From assembly GCA_036833805.1 (NCBI GenBank), contig DAITPA010000023.1, forward strand, positions 1 to 25,949: DNA of 25,949 nucleotides. The letters are read 5' to 3'. The stretch is from PALSA-1196 sp036833805 (GTDB taxonomy: Bacteria > Pseudomonadota > Gammaproteobacteria > Steroidobacterales > Steroidobacteraceae). A model generated the notes under the pieces. That model was not told where the DNA came from and did no database searches. It saw only the letters and a program-made list of their open reading frames with translations. The position numbers and the translations under genes are program-made. Shown here piece by piece: positions 14,384 to 24,236 of the stretch. The stretch's first letter is position 1; each line of letters starts with the position of its first letter.

Positions 14384-15704
14384 ACGCATCGCGGGTCAGG
14401 TTCTCGCAGCCGCCGGAAGTCACGGCAAGGTCGTCCTCGACACGGATGCCGCCGAAAGGCCGGAACTGTTCGACGCGCGTCCAATTGATGTTCTGCCCAC
14501 GCGAATCCGCGCGCGCAGCATTTAAGAGCTGCTCATTAAAGTAGATTCCCGGTTCCATCGTCACCACGAAGCCGGGCTCAAGCACCCGCGTGAGGCGCAG
14601 ATACGTGTGCCCCTCGGGGCGCGGAATCTCTCCGCCCTCGGACGAACGCATCCAGCCGCCGACATCATGCACCTGCAGCCCGAGGAGATGTCCGATGCCG
14701 TGCGGCAAGAACACGCTCGAGAGCCCGGTGTCGACCGCCTCATCGGCAGCGCACAAGGTAATGTCGGCCTCGTGCAGCAGCTCGGCGGTCAAATGGTGTG
14801 CCGATAGGTGGATGTCGCGCCAGTCGGTGCCGGCGCGCACGCCTGCACACAAGGACTGCTGCATCTCATCCATGTGGCCGATGAGAGCCGCGAACTCGGC
14901 GTCGCGGTACGAATATGTGCGAGTGATGTCGCTTGCGTAGCCGGCAAACTCCGCGCCGGCATCGATAAGGAGCGAATGGCGCGCGGCGGGCGCGCGGCGC
15001 TCGAGAAGCTGATAGTGCAGCACCGCCGCGCCTTCATTGAGGGCGATGATGTTGCTGTACGGCAGCTCCTGCTCGCGCAGCCCGCAGGCCGCAAGATAGG
15101 CAAGCTGGATCTCAAATTCGGTCGCCCCAGCGGCGAAGGCGCGTGCCGCGGCGAGGTGCCCCAAGGCGCCCAAGCGATTGGCACGGCGCAGGCAGGCAAG
15201 CTCATAGGCGCTCTTCGCGGCACGCGCAAAATCAAGATGTGCGATGAGCTTGCCCGGATTGACGCCGGCCAGTCCCCAGGAGCTGACCTCTGCGTCGGCC
15301 TCGCCGATGAACGCCGTGCGGCTCAGATCCCCTGGCAAAAGGTTGCGCGCTGCGCTGCGTACAGCGATGGGGCGAATGTCGAAGTGTCGCGTCCAGTAGC
15401 TCTCCGGCAGCGCCTGCGACTTGTACCAGAAGTCGACCGGAGCGCTGAAGAGCAGCAGCGGCACCTCGCCGGGCTTGAAATACAGCCACGAGTCAGGTAC
15501 GTCGGTAAGCGGCACGAAGGACTTGAAAGTCGCATGCGCGCGGAACGGATAGTGCTGGTCGTCCGCGAACACCACCGGCGGGCAGCCGGCGTGCACGAGC
15601 ACGGCGTCAAAGCCGGAAACCGCAAGTGCGGCGCCGTAACGCTCACGCAGGATTTGCGTGTGCGCGGTAAACAGGGCGTCGAGTTCGCTTGAGCTGTCGG
15701 GCAT
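14313..15704 (-). CDS. pepQ: Xaa-Pro dipeptidase (prolidase)
   Basis: PepQ hydrolyses Xaa-Pro dipeptides in the cytoplasm using two metal ions. The 463-residue product aligns with E. coli PepQ (443 aa) along its length. The pita-bread ligands are present: Asp248 (LLIDAG), Asp259 (SDITRTYS), His339 (HGIGHLLGLQVHD), Glu384 (TMEPGIYF) and Glu423 (FGGIRVED). The start at 15704 has AGGGA eight bases upstream; an open frame reaching 15920 adds 72 unconserved residues and is rejected. The C-terminal 20-odd residues beyond NLTRDAFSAL are unlike E. coli and overlap the mscL 3' end tail to tail. Confidence 0.95.
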   Translation of the reverse strand: MPDSSSELDALFTAHTQILRERYGAALAVSGFDAVLVHAGCPPVVFADDQHYPFRAHATFKSFVPLTDVPDSWLYFKPGEVPLLLFSAPVDFWYKSQALPESYWTRHFDIRPIAVRSAARNLLPGDLSRTAFIGEADAEVSSWGLAGVNPGKLIAHLDFARAAKSAYELACLRRANRLGALGHLAAARAFAAGATEFEIQLAYLAACGLREQELPYSNIIALNEGAAVLHYQLLERRAPAARHSLLIDAGAEFAGYASDITRTYSYRDAEFAALIGHMDEMQQSLCAGVRAGTDWRDIHLSAHHLTAELLHEADITLCAADEAVDTGLSSVFLPHGIGHLLGLQVHDVGGWMRSSEGGEIPRPEGHTYLRLTRVLEPGFVVTMEPGIYFNEQLLNAARADSRGQNINWTRVEQFRPFGGIRVEDDLAVTSGGCENLTRDAFSALRAGRESLAATPRSSSVAPA

Positions 15705-16038
15705 CGTTACGATCCCTGCCTGGCAAGTCGGTATTCTAAGCGCCGCGGCATAGGCGTGCCGCGCGAGGTGCCGTTGCGGCGCTGCAACATAGCCTCTCGG
15801 CATGGACATCGCGACGAGGCGCAAGCCGACGAATTGCCTTGCGCAGCGCACGGCGCTACAGATTTCTTCGCATTTGGGGCATGCGCGCGCCCTGCATTGT
15901 GTCTCCTGCAGCCGACACATATTTCAAATCGCACCTTAACTCTATAGAATTCCGCGCCGCGAGACGCGAATAGCGCATCGCCGGACAAATCTATTGAGCT
16001 ACACCACACCACTCTTGCTTCTCTCGGGGTATTGATCG
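15705..16038. other. Divergent intergenic region between pepQ and a lipoprotein gene
   Basis: This 334-nt stretch should hold the promoters of pepQ (minus) and of the lipoprotein gene (plus). A possible plus-strand -10 element, TAGAAT at 15945-15950 within TATAGAAT, has only a weak -35 (TTTCAA, 15922-15927) 17 bases upstream. A minus-strand TAGAAT lies at 15738-15733 without a good partner. I see no tRNA, terminator or convincing coding frame in it. Confidence 0.5.
15922..15950 (+). promoter_or_regulatory. Possible promoter of the small lipoprotein gene
   Basis: TTTCAA (15922-15927) and TAGAAT (15945-15950) are 17 bases apart. The -10 is good, the -35 is poor. The 5' untranslated region would be about 80 nt. 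It is the most AT-rich spot upstream of the gene, which is the main reason to list it. Confidence 0.3.
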
Positions 16039-16302
16039 ATGAACACCAAACTTGCTCTTAGCGCTCTTATCGCGGCGCTGATGTTGACAGCCTGCGCGAA
16101 GCAGGAAACTGCCAGCACCGCGCCGGCCACTACCGAAGCCACGCCGGCTGCCGGTGCGGCTGCGGACTCCGCCGCCGCCTCTGCCAATTCCGCAACCAAC
16201 GCTGCTGATGCCGCTCAAACCGCTGCGGGTCAGGCTCAGGATGCTGCCGCCGCTGCGACGCCGCCTGCCGACAAAGCGCCGCCTGCCGACAAGCCGAAGT
16301 AA
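16039..16302 (+). CDS. Small Ala-rich lipoprotein of unknown function
   Basis: The 87-residue product has a textbook lipoprotein signal: positive MNTK, a hydrophobic core ALSALIAALML and lipobox LTAC with Cys19. Ala at +2 suggests outer-membrane sorting under the E. coli rule. The mature part is low complexity, mostly Ala/Thr/Ser/Pro with regularly spaced Asn, Asp and Gln (an alanine-rich stretch likely to be helical), and ends in a repeated PPADK. I do not recognise a family beyond small anchored lipoproteins. It stands alone between pepQ (divergent) and a terminator, so it is probably monocistronic. Short alternatives on the opposite strand are less convincing. Confidence 0.75.
   Translation: MNTKLALSALIAALMLTACAKQETASTAPATTEATPAAGAAADSAAASANSATNAADAAQTAAGQAQDAAAAATPPADKAPPADKPK
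16259..16294 (+). repeat. Tandem 18-bp repeat at the lipoprotein 3' end
   Basis: Two adjacent 18-nt units (16259-16276 and 16277-16294) built on CGCCGCCTGCCGACAA differ at one position. They encode the repeated PPADK near the C-terminus and may vary in copy number between strains. Confidence 0.75.
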
Positions 16303-16343
16303 TTCGAAAGAATTACACGACGAGCCTTCAAGGGCTTAACCGA

Positions 16344-16388
16344 CGGCTCGGTCAGGCGCATCAAGTCCTGTCCGGGCCGTTTGTTTTT
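16344..16388 (+). terminator. Intrinsic terminator after the lipoprotein gene
   Basis: CGGCTCGG (16344-16351) pairs with CCGGGCCG (16372-16379) with one G-U pair; an inner CAGG/CCTG stem (16353-16356, 16367-16370) extends it. TTTGTTTTT follows directly (16380-16388). This is the clearest rho-independent terminator in the window. Confidence 0.8.
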
Positions 16389-16405
16389 ATACGGATGCGC
16401 GTGGC

Positions 16406-16921
16406 GTGACAGTAAGCGTACGGGACGCACGGGCGTCGCAGCGTGATCGGCTCTGGATCGAGAATGTCTATCGCGACTATCTTGATGACCTGGCGCCGCT
16501 CAACACTGGGATTTTTCCGATCCTAGGCGAAGTCGGCCATCGCGAGCCCGACCAGATGTCGCGCTGGTTCGCCGATTCCGGCTCTTACCCCCTGCTCATC
16601 GCGAAATCCGCAGTAGCGGTTGGATTTGCGATGGTTGCGCGCGTGGCGCGGCTTGCGGGATGCGCAGGCGTCGACTACCGCATGGCCGAGTTCTTCGTCG
16701 CGCGCTCCGAGCGGCGTCGCGGCATCGGCCAAACCGCGGTGCAGATCATTTTCAACCGCTTTGCCGGACGCTGGGAAATCAACGAGTACCTGAGGAATCC
16801 GGCCGCCGTGAATTTCTGGCGCAGGGTGGTCGCGGCCTATACGCGCGGCGACTATCAGGAGCGCATTATCAACGGCGAAGTCCGCCAGCTTTTTGAGTCG
16901 AGCGTTGCGCGTCCGCGCTAG
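16406..16921 (+). CDS. GNAT-family N-acetyltransferase, predicted
   Basis: The 171-residue product shows a GNAT-like fold: a central strand with MAEFFVARSERRRGIGQTAVQ (about residues 91-111), where RRRGIG is the pyrophosphate-binding Q/RxxGxG/A loop for acetyl-CoA, then a strand-helix with NPAAVNFWRRVV near 131-142, the typical motif B region. The substrate cannot be told. The GTG start at 16406 has no clear Shine-Dalgarno sequence and lies only 17 nt behind the terminator U-run; a later start is possible but would cut the fold. The last 53 bases overlap the end of the small minus-strand gene next to feoB. Confidence 0.8.
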   Translation: MTVSVRDARASQRDRLWIENVYRDYLDDLAPLNTGIFPILGEVGHREPDQMSRWFADSGSYPLLIAKSAVAVGFAMVARVARLAGCAGVDYRMAEFFVARSERRRGIGQTAVQIIFNRFAGRWEINEYLRNPAAVNFWRRVVAAYTRGDYQERIINGEVRQLFESSVARPR

Positions 16922-17126
16922 GGTTGGCCTTACAGGCGTTGCAGCCGAGCGCTGAGCGCGCAAGCAGCGTGCGGCGCAGCCGCACGAGAGGGCCGCGGGT
17001 GGCATTCGGACTCACGAGCCGGTCGAGGACCCACAGGCGCCGACGCGCCGGCGTCAGCCACCAAAGACTCAAGAGCACGCTCGCCGCGACGAGCACAAAG
17101 ACGATTGCGCTCTGCAATGCCGCCAC
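16869..17126 (-). CDS. Small FeoB-associated membrane protein with a CxxC motif
   Basis: The 85-residue product begins with one membrane helix (SAIVFVLVAASVLLSLWWL, about residues 6-24) followed by a basic stretch and a GCNACKA motif near residues 61-67. Small proteins of this design, with one membrane helix and C-terminal cysteines, commonly follow feoB where feoC is missing; a role in Fe(II) uptake is an inference from that. The GTG start lies one base behind the feoB stop (TGACGTG), so translation is coupled. The final 18 residues after the cysteines run into the 3' end of the convergent GNAT gene. No other function is evident. Confidence 0.7.
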   Translation of the reverse strand: MAALQSAIVFVLVAASVLLSLWWLTPARRRLWVLDRLVSPNATRGPLVRLRRTLLARSALGCNACKANPSADAQRSTQKAGGLRR

Positions 17127-17127
17127 G

Positions 17128-19002
17128 TCAGCCGCCTCCGAAGAAAAGCGCGACGCGATAGGTCACAAAGGCTCCGGCATACGCAAGCGCGAACAGATAC
17201 CCCGCCATGATGAGCGGATAGCGCCAGGAATTGGTTTCGCGCTTCACCACGGCAAGCGTCGACAGGCACTGCGGCGCGAACACATACCAGGCGAGCAGCG
17301 ATAATCCCGTCGCGACACTCCAGCCCGATGCGATGACGGGCATGAGTGCGCCTGCGACATCGGTGCGTGATCCCGACATCGCATAGACGGTGCCGAGCGC
17401 GCTCACCGCGACTTCACGGGCCGCAAGTCCCGGTACCAGCGCCATGGAGATCTGCCAGTTGAAGCCGATCGGCGCAAATACATATTCGAGAGCTCGCCCC
17501 AGCATGCCGGCAAAGCTGTAGTGGATCGCCGCTTCACTCGCCCCCGGGGGCGGTGCCGGAAAGCTTGCGAGGAACCACAGCACGATCATGAGCGTCAGAA
17601 TAATCGTGCCAACGCGGCCGAGAAAAATGCGCGTGCGCTCCCACAGGCCGAGCACGAGATTGCGCAGATTCGGCCACTTGTACTCCGGCAGCTCGAGCAG
17701 CAGCGGGCGGTACTGGCCGCGCATCGTGTATTTGAGCACCAGCGCGACGCCCATCGCCGCCAATACGCCGGCGCCGTAGAGCGCGAACAGCACAAGTCCC
17801 TGCAGATTGAAGATGCCGACGCTGCTTCTGGGAATGAAGGCGCTGATGAGCAGCGCATACACCGGCAGACGAGCCGAGCAGGTCATGAGCGGCGCGATCA
17901 TGATGGTTGCCAGCCGGTCGCGCGGCGAGGGGATGGTGCGCGCCGCCATGATGCCTGGAATCGCGCACGCGAAGCTCGACAGCAGCGGAATGAACGCGCG
18001 GCCCGACAGGCCGACTTTTCCCATGATGCGGTCGAGAAGAAATGCGGCGCGCGGCAGGTAGCCCGAATCCTCAAGCGCGAGGATGAAGACAAACAGAATA
18101 AGGATCTGCGGCAAAAATACGAGCACGCTGCCGATGCCGGCAACAATGCCATTAAGCAGCAAGCTATGCAGAGGGCCATCCGGCAGCGCCTGCGCAAGCC
18201 ACTGCCCGACCGCAGTAACGCCAGCGCTGATGGCGGCCATCGGCGCGACCGCCCAGCTGAATACTGCCTGGAACATCAGAAATAACACGACGGCGAGCAG
18301 GAGCGGCCCTGCGATCGGATGCAGCACCACCGCATCGAGGCGGTCGAGAAGTTGCAGTCGCTGCGGTACCCGGTAGTCGATCTCGGCAAGGATGCGCCGC
18401 ACTTCGCGCTGCGTGGCTTCGACATCGCTCAGACCCGGAAGGGCCGCCACGGGCGCTACGAGCGGCGCTGCGAAGTCACAGCGGTCGATGGCATCAATCA
18501 GCGCGCGCTCGCCGCCCGTGCGCACGGCGACCGTCTCAATGACCGGCACGCCGACCGCGCGCTCAAGGGCGGCACGGTCGAGGCGAAAACCACGCTGCTT
18601 TGCAAGATCACTCATGTTGAGCGCAACGATGAGCGGGCGGTTCAAGCGCTTCAAATCAAGGACCAGCCTCAAATTGAGTCTGAGATTGGTCGCATCGACG
18701 ACGCACACGAGAAGATCGGGTTGCGGCTCGCTCGCATGGCGTCCGAGCACGACATCGCGCGCGATGGCTTCGTCGAGACTCGTCGCCTCGAGGCTGTAGG
18801 CGCCGGGCAGATCGAGAACGCGGTAGATGCGTCCCGAGTGCGGCCCTACGAAGCGGCCTTCCTTTCGCTCGACAGTGACGCCGGGGTAGTTCGCGACCTT
18901 TTGACGGCTGCCGGTGAGGCGATTAAAGAGGGCGGTCTTGCCGCAGTTCGGAACGCCGATCAGCGAAAGGCTCGGGCCTCTCGCCACGGCCGGAGCGTTC
19001 AC
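17128..19002 (-). CDS. feoB: Ferrous iron transporter FeoB
   Basis: FeoB imports Fe(II) across the inner membrane. The N-terminal G domain shows G1 GVPNCGKT (16-23), G2 PGVT with Thr43, G3 DLPG (64-67) and G4 NMSD (129-132). The membrane part has the gate motifs LLSSFACAIPGIMAAR and, later, LAAREVAVSALGTVYAMS. At 624 aa it is shorter than the 773-residue E. coli protein and lacks much C-terminal sequence, as in several non-enteric gammaproteobacteria. The GTG start overlaps the feoA stop (GTGA). No feoC follows; a small CxxC membrane protein gene does. Confidence 0.97.
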   Translation of the reverse strand: MNAPAVARGPSLSLIGVPNCGKTALFNRLTGSRQKVANYPGVTVERKEGRFVGPHSGRIYRVLDLPGAYSLEATSLDEAIARDVVLGRHASEPQPDLLVCVVDATNLRLNLRLVLDLKRLNRPLIVALNMSDLAKQRGFRLDRAALERAVGVPVIETVAVRTGGERALIDAIDRCDFAAPLVAPVAALPGLSDVEATQREVRRILAEIDYRVPQRLQLLDRLDAVVLHPIAGPLLLAVVLFLMFQAVFSWAVAPMAAISAGVTAVGQWLAQALPDGPLHSLLLNGIVAGIGSVLVFLPQILILFVFILALEDSGYLPRAAFLLDRIMGKVGLSGRAFIPLLSSFACAIPGIMAARTIPSPRDRLATIMIAPLMTCSARLPVYALLISAFIPRSSVGIFNLQGLVLFALYGAGVLAAMGVALVLKYTMRGQYRPLLLELPEYKWPNLRNLVLGLWERTRIFLGRVGTIILTLMIVLWFLASFPAPPPGASEAAIHYSFAGMLGRALEYVFAPIGFNWQISMALVPGLAAREVAVSALGTVYAMSGSRTDVAGALMPVIASGWSVATGLSLLAWYVFAPQCLSTLAVVKRETNSWRYPLIMAGYLFALAYAGAFVTYRVALFFGGG

Positions 19003-19298
19003 GTGGTGTTACTCGGATGCGCAAGCTCGACCCAAACGGTTTCAACTTCCCGGCGCCGCAGCGCAAAGGTCGTGGTGCCGACCCGCACGACAAAAGGATC
19101 CCGTCCGGGGCGCGCTTCGGTCAGGATTTCGATCCGCTCGCCGGCGACAAAACCCAACTCCATCAGGCGTCGCTCAAGCATCGTGTTGGCGCCCGTGCCA
19201 ACCTTGATCACGACACCCGTCGTTCCACGCGGCAAAGCGCTCAAACTAAAGGATCCGGCGGCGAGAGTCCGACCACCCGGGGCGGTGATTGCGTCCAT
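18999..19298 (-). CDS. feoA: Ferrous iron transport protein A
   Basis: FeoA is a small SH3-like cytoplasmic protein needed for FeoB activity. The 99-residue product contains the family core: LSALPRGTTGVVIKV, ERRLMELGFVAGERIEIL and VRVGTTTFALRRREVETVWVE. It is about 24 residues longer than E. coli FeoA, with extra residues at both ends. ATG 19298 lacks a strong Shine-Dalgarno sequence and lies very close to the predicted transcription start, so leaderless initiation is possible. The stop overlaps feoB (GTGA). A candidate Fur box lies just upstream. Confidence 0.94.
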   Translation of the reverse strand: MDAITAPGGRTLAAGSFSLSALPRGTTGVVIKVGTGANTMLERRLMELGFVAGERIEILTEARPGRDPFVVRVGTTTFALRRREVETVWVELAHPSNTT

Positions 19299-19305
19299 GT
19301 GGATC

Positions 19306-19335
19306 AGTATGATTGAGAACCGTTCGCATTTGCAA
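19306..19335 (-). promoter_or_regulatory. feoA promoter with a candidate Fur box
   Basis: Read on the minus strand, TTGCAA (19335-19330) and CATACT (19311-19306) form a weak sigma70 promoter with an 18-nt spacer. Inside the spacer, 19328-19314 reads TGCGAAC G GTTCTCA, a 7-1-7 inverted repeat matching itself at six of seven positions and resembling the Fur motif TGATAATNATTATCA. A Fur site between -35 and -10 is the usual arrangement for iron-repressed feo operons. The match is seen; Fur binding is inferred. Confidence 0.6.
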
Positions 19336-19372
19336 TCTGGCTGTCATGAAAGCGTGGCGCGTGTCGTATTTG

Positions 19373-22225
<2,853 letters not shown>

Positions 22226-22267
22226 ACCCGATTCACCGCTTGAGGCATTCACTAAGGGCAACCATCC

Positions 22268-22297
22268 AGTCTACGCCGACGCGTCGAACGAGCTCAA
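22268..22297 (-). promoter_or_regulatory. Possible uvrA promoter
   Basis: On the minus strand TTGAGC (22297-22292) and TAGACT (22273-22268) are 18 bases apart, each matching four of six consensus positions. The position, about 40 bases before the uvrA ATG, is sensible. I found no CTGT-N8-ACAG LexA box in this divergent region. Confidence 0.35.
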
Positions 22298-22351
22298 AAC
22301 TGCACGTCTACGAGCTTTATGGCCGGTTCGCGCGCGCGTGCCCGGAGCGAC

Positions 22352-22357
22352 TACAAT
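22352..22357 (+). promoter_or_regulatory. Possible -10 element of ssb
   Basis: TACAAT at 22352-22357 is a five-of-six -10 match about 40 bases before the ssb ATG. The GC-rich sequence 17-19 bases upstream gives no convincing -35. Confidence 0.4.
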
Positions 22358-22398
22358 GGGGCTGGAATCACGGGAATTCGATGGGGGCGGGGAAGGCT

Positions 22399-22869
22399 AT
22401 GGCGAGGGGACTGAACAAGGTCATTTTGATCGGCAATCTGGGCGCCGACCCGGAGACGCGGGCCATGCCCTCCGGGCTTACGGTCGCCAATCTGCGCGTG
22501 GCGACCAGCGAGAACTGGCGGGATAAACAGTCCGGCGAGCAGCAGGAACGCACCGAGTGGCACCATGTGGCGCTCTTCGGGCGCTTGGGCGAAGTGGCGG
22601 CGGAATACCTCAAGAAGGGCTCCCAGGTCTACATCGAAGGCCGGCTGCGCACGCGTAAATGGCAGGACAAGCAGGGCAATGACCGCTACTCGACCGAGAT
22701 CATCGGCAATGAAATGCTGATGCTCGGGGGTCGTGGTGGAGGCGCAGGCGCAGCCGTGGCCGCAGCGGAGGGCCGCGAACGCCCTCCCGAAACTGCCGAC
22801 GCCGCCGAGCGCTCCGACGCGGGTGGCCGCGGCGGCGGCAACGATTTCGACGACGACATTCCCTTTTAG
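22399..22869 (+). CDS. ssb: Single-stranded DNA-binding protein
   Basis: SSB coats single-stranded DNA in replication and repair. From ATG 22399 the product is 156 aa, beginning MARGLNKVILIGNLGADPE. The OB fold covers about residues 1-110, with TEWHHVALFGRLGEVAAEYL and GSQVYIEGRLRTRKWQDKQG. A Gly/Ala-rich linker leads to the acidic tip DDDIPF, which recruits partner proteins. GGGGA lies five bases before the start; an ATG at 22381 would add six residues and cannot be fully ruled out. It is shorter than E. coli SSB (178 aa) mainly in the linker. Confidence 0.97.
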   Translation: MARGLNKVILIGNLGADPETRAMPSGLTVANLRVATSENWRDKQSGEQQERTEWHHVALFGRLGEVAAEYLKKGSQVYIEGRLRTRKWQDKQGNDRYSTEIIGNEMLMLGGRGGGAGAAVAAAEGRERPPETADAAERSDAGGRGGGNDFDDDIPF

Positions 22870-22892
22870 GATCCGGGGCGCATATAGCCTGT

Positions 22893-24230
22893 ATGCCCGG
22901 CCGCGTTTTCATCAAGACTTTCGGTTGCCAGATGAATGAGTACGACTCCGCCCGCATGGCGGACGTGCTCGGCGCTGGCTTGGGCTTTGTTGCCACGGAG
23001 GATCCGGCTGAGGCTGATCTTCTGCTCATGAATACCTGCTCGGTGCGTGAGAAAGCATCCGAAAAGGTGTTCTCGCTGCTCGGCAAATGGCGCGAGCTCA
23101 AACTGCAAAGGCCGGAGGTTCTGATCGGCGTAGGTGGTTGCGTCGCAAGCCAAGAAGGTGCGGCGCTCACCGAGCGCGCGCCTTTTGTGGATCTCGTATT
23201 CGGCCCGCAGACTCTGCACCGCCTGCCAGAAATGATTGCGCAGCTGCAGCGCACCGGGCGTTCCGTAGTCGACGTAAGCTTTCCCGAAATCGAGAAATTT
23301 GATTACCTGCCTGCACCACGCGCCACGGGCGCCTCAGCCTATGTCTCAATCATGGAAGGCTGCAGCAAGTACTGCAGCTTCTGCATCGTGCCGTACACGC
23401 GCGGCGACGAAGTGAACCGCCCGTTCGAAGCAGTGCTCGAGGAAATCCGCCAGCTTGGCGCGCAGGGCGTCAAAGAGATCACGCTTCTCGGGCAGAACGT
23501 CAACGCCTATGCCGGCCGTAGTGCCGATGGCGCGGTGCTGGATCTTGCGACGCTGATCCATCACGTTGCAGCGCTGCCCGAGATCGAGCGCATTCGCTTC
23601 ACGACCTCACACCCCGTCGAATTCACGCCAAGCCTCATCGAGGCATACGCAAGTGTGGGCAAGCTTGCGAGTCATTTGCACCTACCGGTGCAGAGCGGCT
23701 CGGATCGTATCCTGGCGCTCATGAAGCGTGGCTACACCGCGCTCGAATACAAGGACAAGATCCGCCGCTTGCGCGCCGTGCGCGCGGAAGTCACCGTGTC
23801 CTCCGACTTCATCATCGGCTTTCCGGGTGAGAGCGAGCGGGATTTCCAGGCGACGCTTGATCTTGTTCGTGAGGTCGGCTTTGATCAATCCTTCAACTTC
23901 ATCTACAGCCGCCGCCCGGGCACGCCCGCGGCGTCATTGCCGGATGAGGTTGCACCGGAAGTAAAGCTCGAACGGCTCGCTCGCCTGCAGACGCAGCTTG
24001 ATCTGCAGGAGCGCGCAATCAGCCAAAGCATGGTGGGGAGCGTGCAGCGTGTGCTCGTTGATGCACCCGCAAGGAAGCACGCGCAGGAACTCTGCGGTCG
24101 CACCGCCAACAACCGCTGGGTCAACTTTGCAGGCCCAGGCGCACTTCTGCACCGTTTCACTGACGTCGTCATCACGGATGCCCTGCGCCACACGCTGCGC
24201 GGCCGTCTGCAACAAACTGCGGACGCCTGA
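22893..24230 (+). CDS. miaB: tRNA-2-methylthio-N6-dimethylallyladenosine synthase MiaB
   Basis: MiaB is a radical-SAM enzyme that adds the methylthio group at A37 of tRNAs reading UNN codons. The 445-residue product shows the N-terminal MTTase domain with cluster cysteines Cys12 (FGCQMNEYDS), Cys49 (NTCSVREKA) and Cys83 (GGCVASQ), the radical-SAM motif CSKYCSFC (Cys157, 161, 164) and a C-terminal TRAM domain. FGCQMN and the overall length separate it from RimO. It lies 23 nt behind ssb and 6 nt before the PhoH-like gene, the usual order with ybeZ-ybeY-corC. Confidence 0.97.
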   Translation: MPGRVFIKTFGCQMNEYDSARMADVLGAGLGFVATEDPAEADLLLMNTCSVREKASEKVFSLLGKWRELKLQRPEVLIGVGGCVASQEGAALTERAPFVDLVFGPQTLHRLPEMIAQLQRTGRSVVDVSFPEIEKFDYLPAPRATGASAYVSIMEGCSKYCSFCIVPYTRGDEVNRPFEAVLEEIRQLGAQGVKEITLLGQNVNAYAGRSADGAVLDLATLIHHVAALPEIERIRFTTSHPVEFTPSLIEAYASVGKLASHLHLPVQSGSDRILALMKRGYTALEYKDKIRRLRAVRAEVTVSSDFIIGFPGESERDFQATLDLVREVGFDQSFNFIYSRRPGTPAASLPDEVAPEVKLERLARLQTQLDLQERAISQSMVGSVQRVLVDAPARKHAQELCGRTANNRWVNFAGPGALLHRFTDVVITDALRHTLRGRLQQTADA

Positions 24231-24236
24231 AAGATC

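Noticed and set aside
14808..15692. A 294-codon plus-strand open frame opposite pepQ
   Set aside because: pepQ has all five metal ligands; this frame shows no motif and mirrors its codons.
15705..15920. N-terminal extension of pepQ by 72 codons, including a CPKCEEIC stretch
   Set aside because: The PepQ family starts where MPDSSSELDALF begins, a Shine-Dalgarno sequence precedes that ATG, and the cysteine pairs are not in a known arrangement.
16301..16314. AATTC-GAAA-GAATT hairpin as a terminator
   Set aside because: The stem is short, AT-rich and not followed by a T-run; the strong hairpin at 16344-16379 with TTTGTTTTT is the better terminator.
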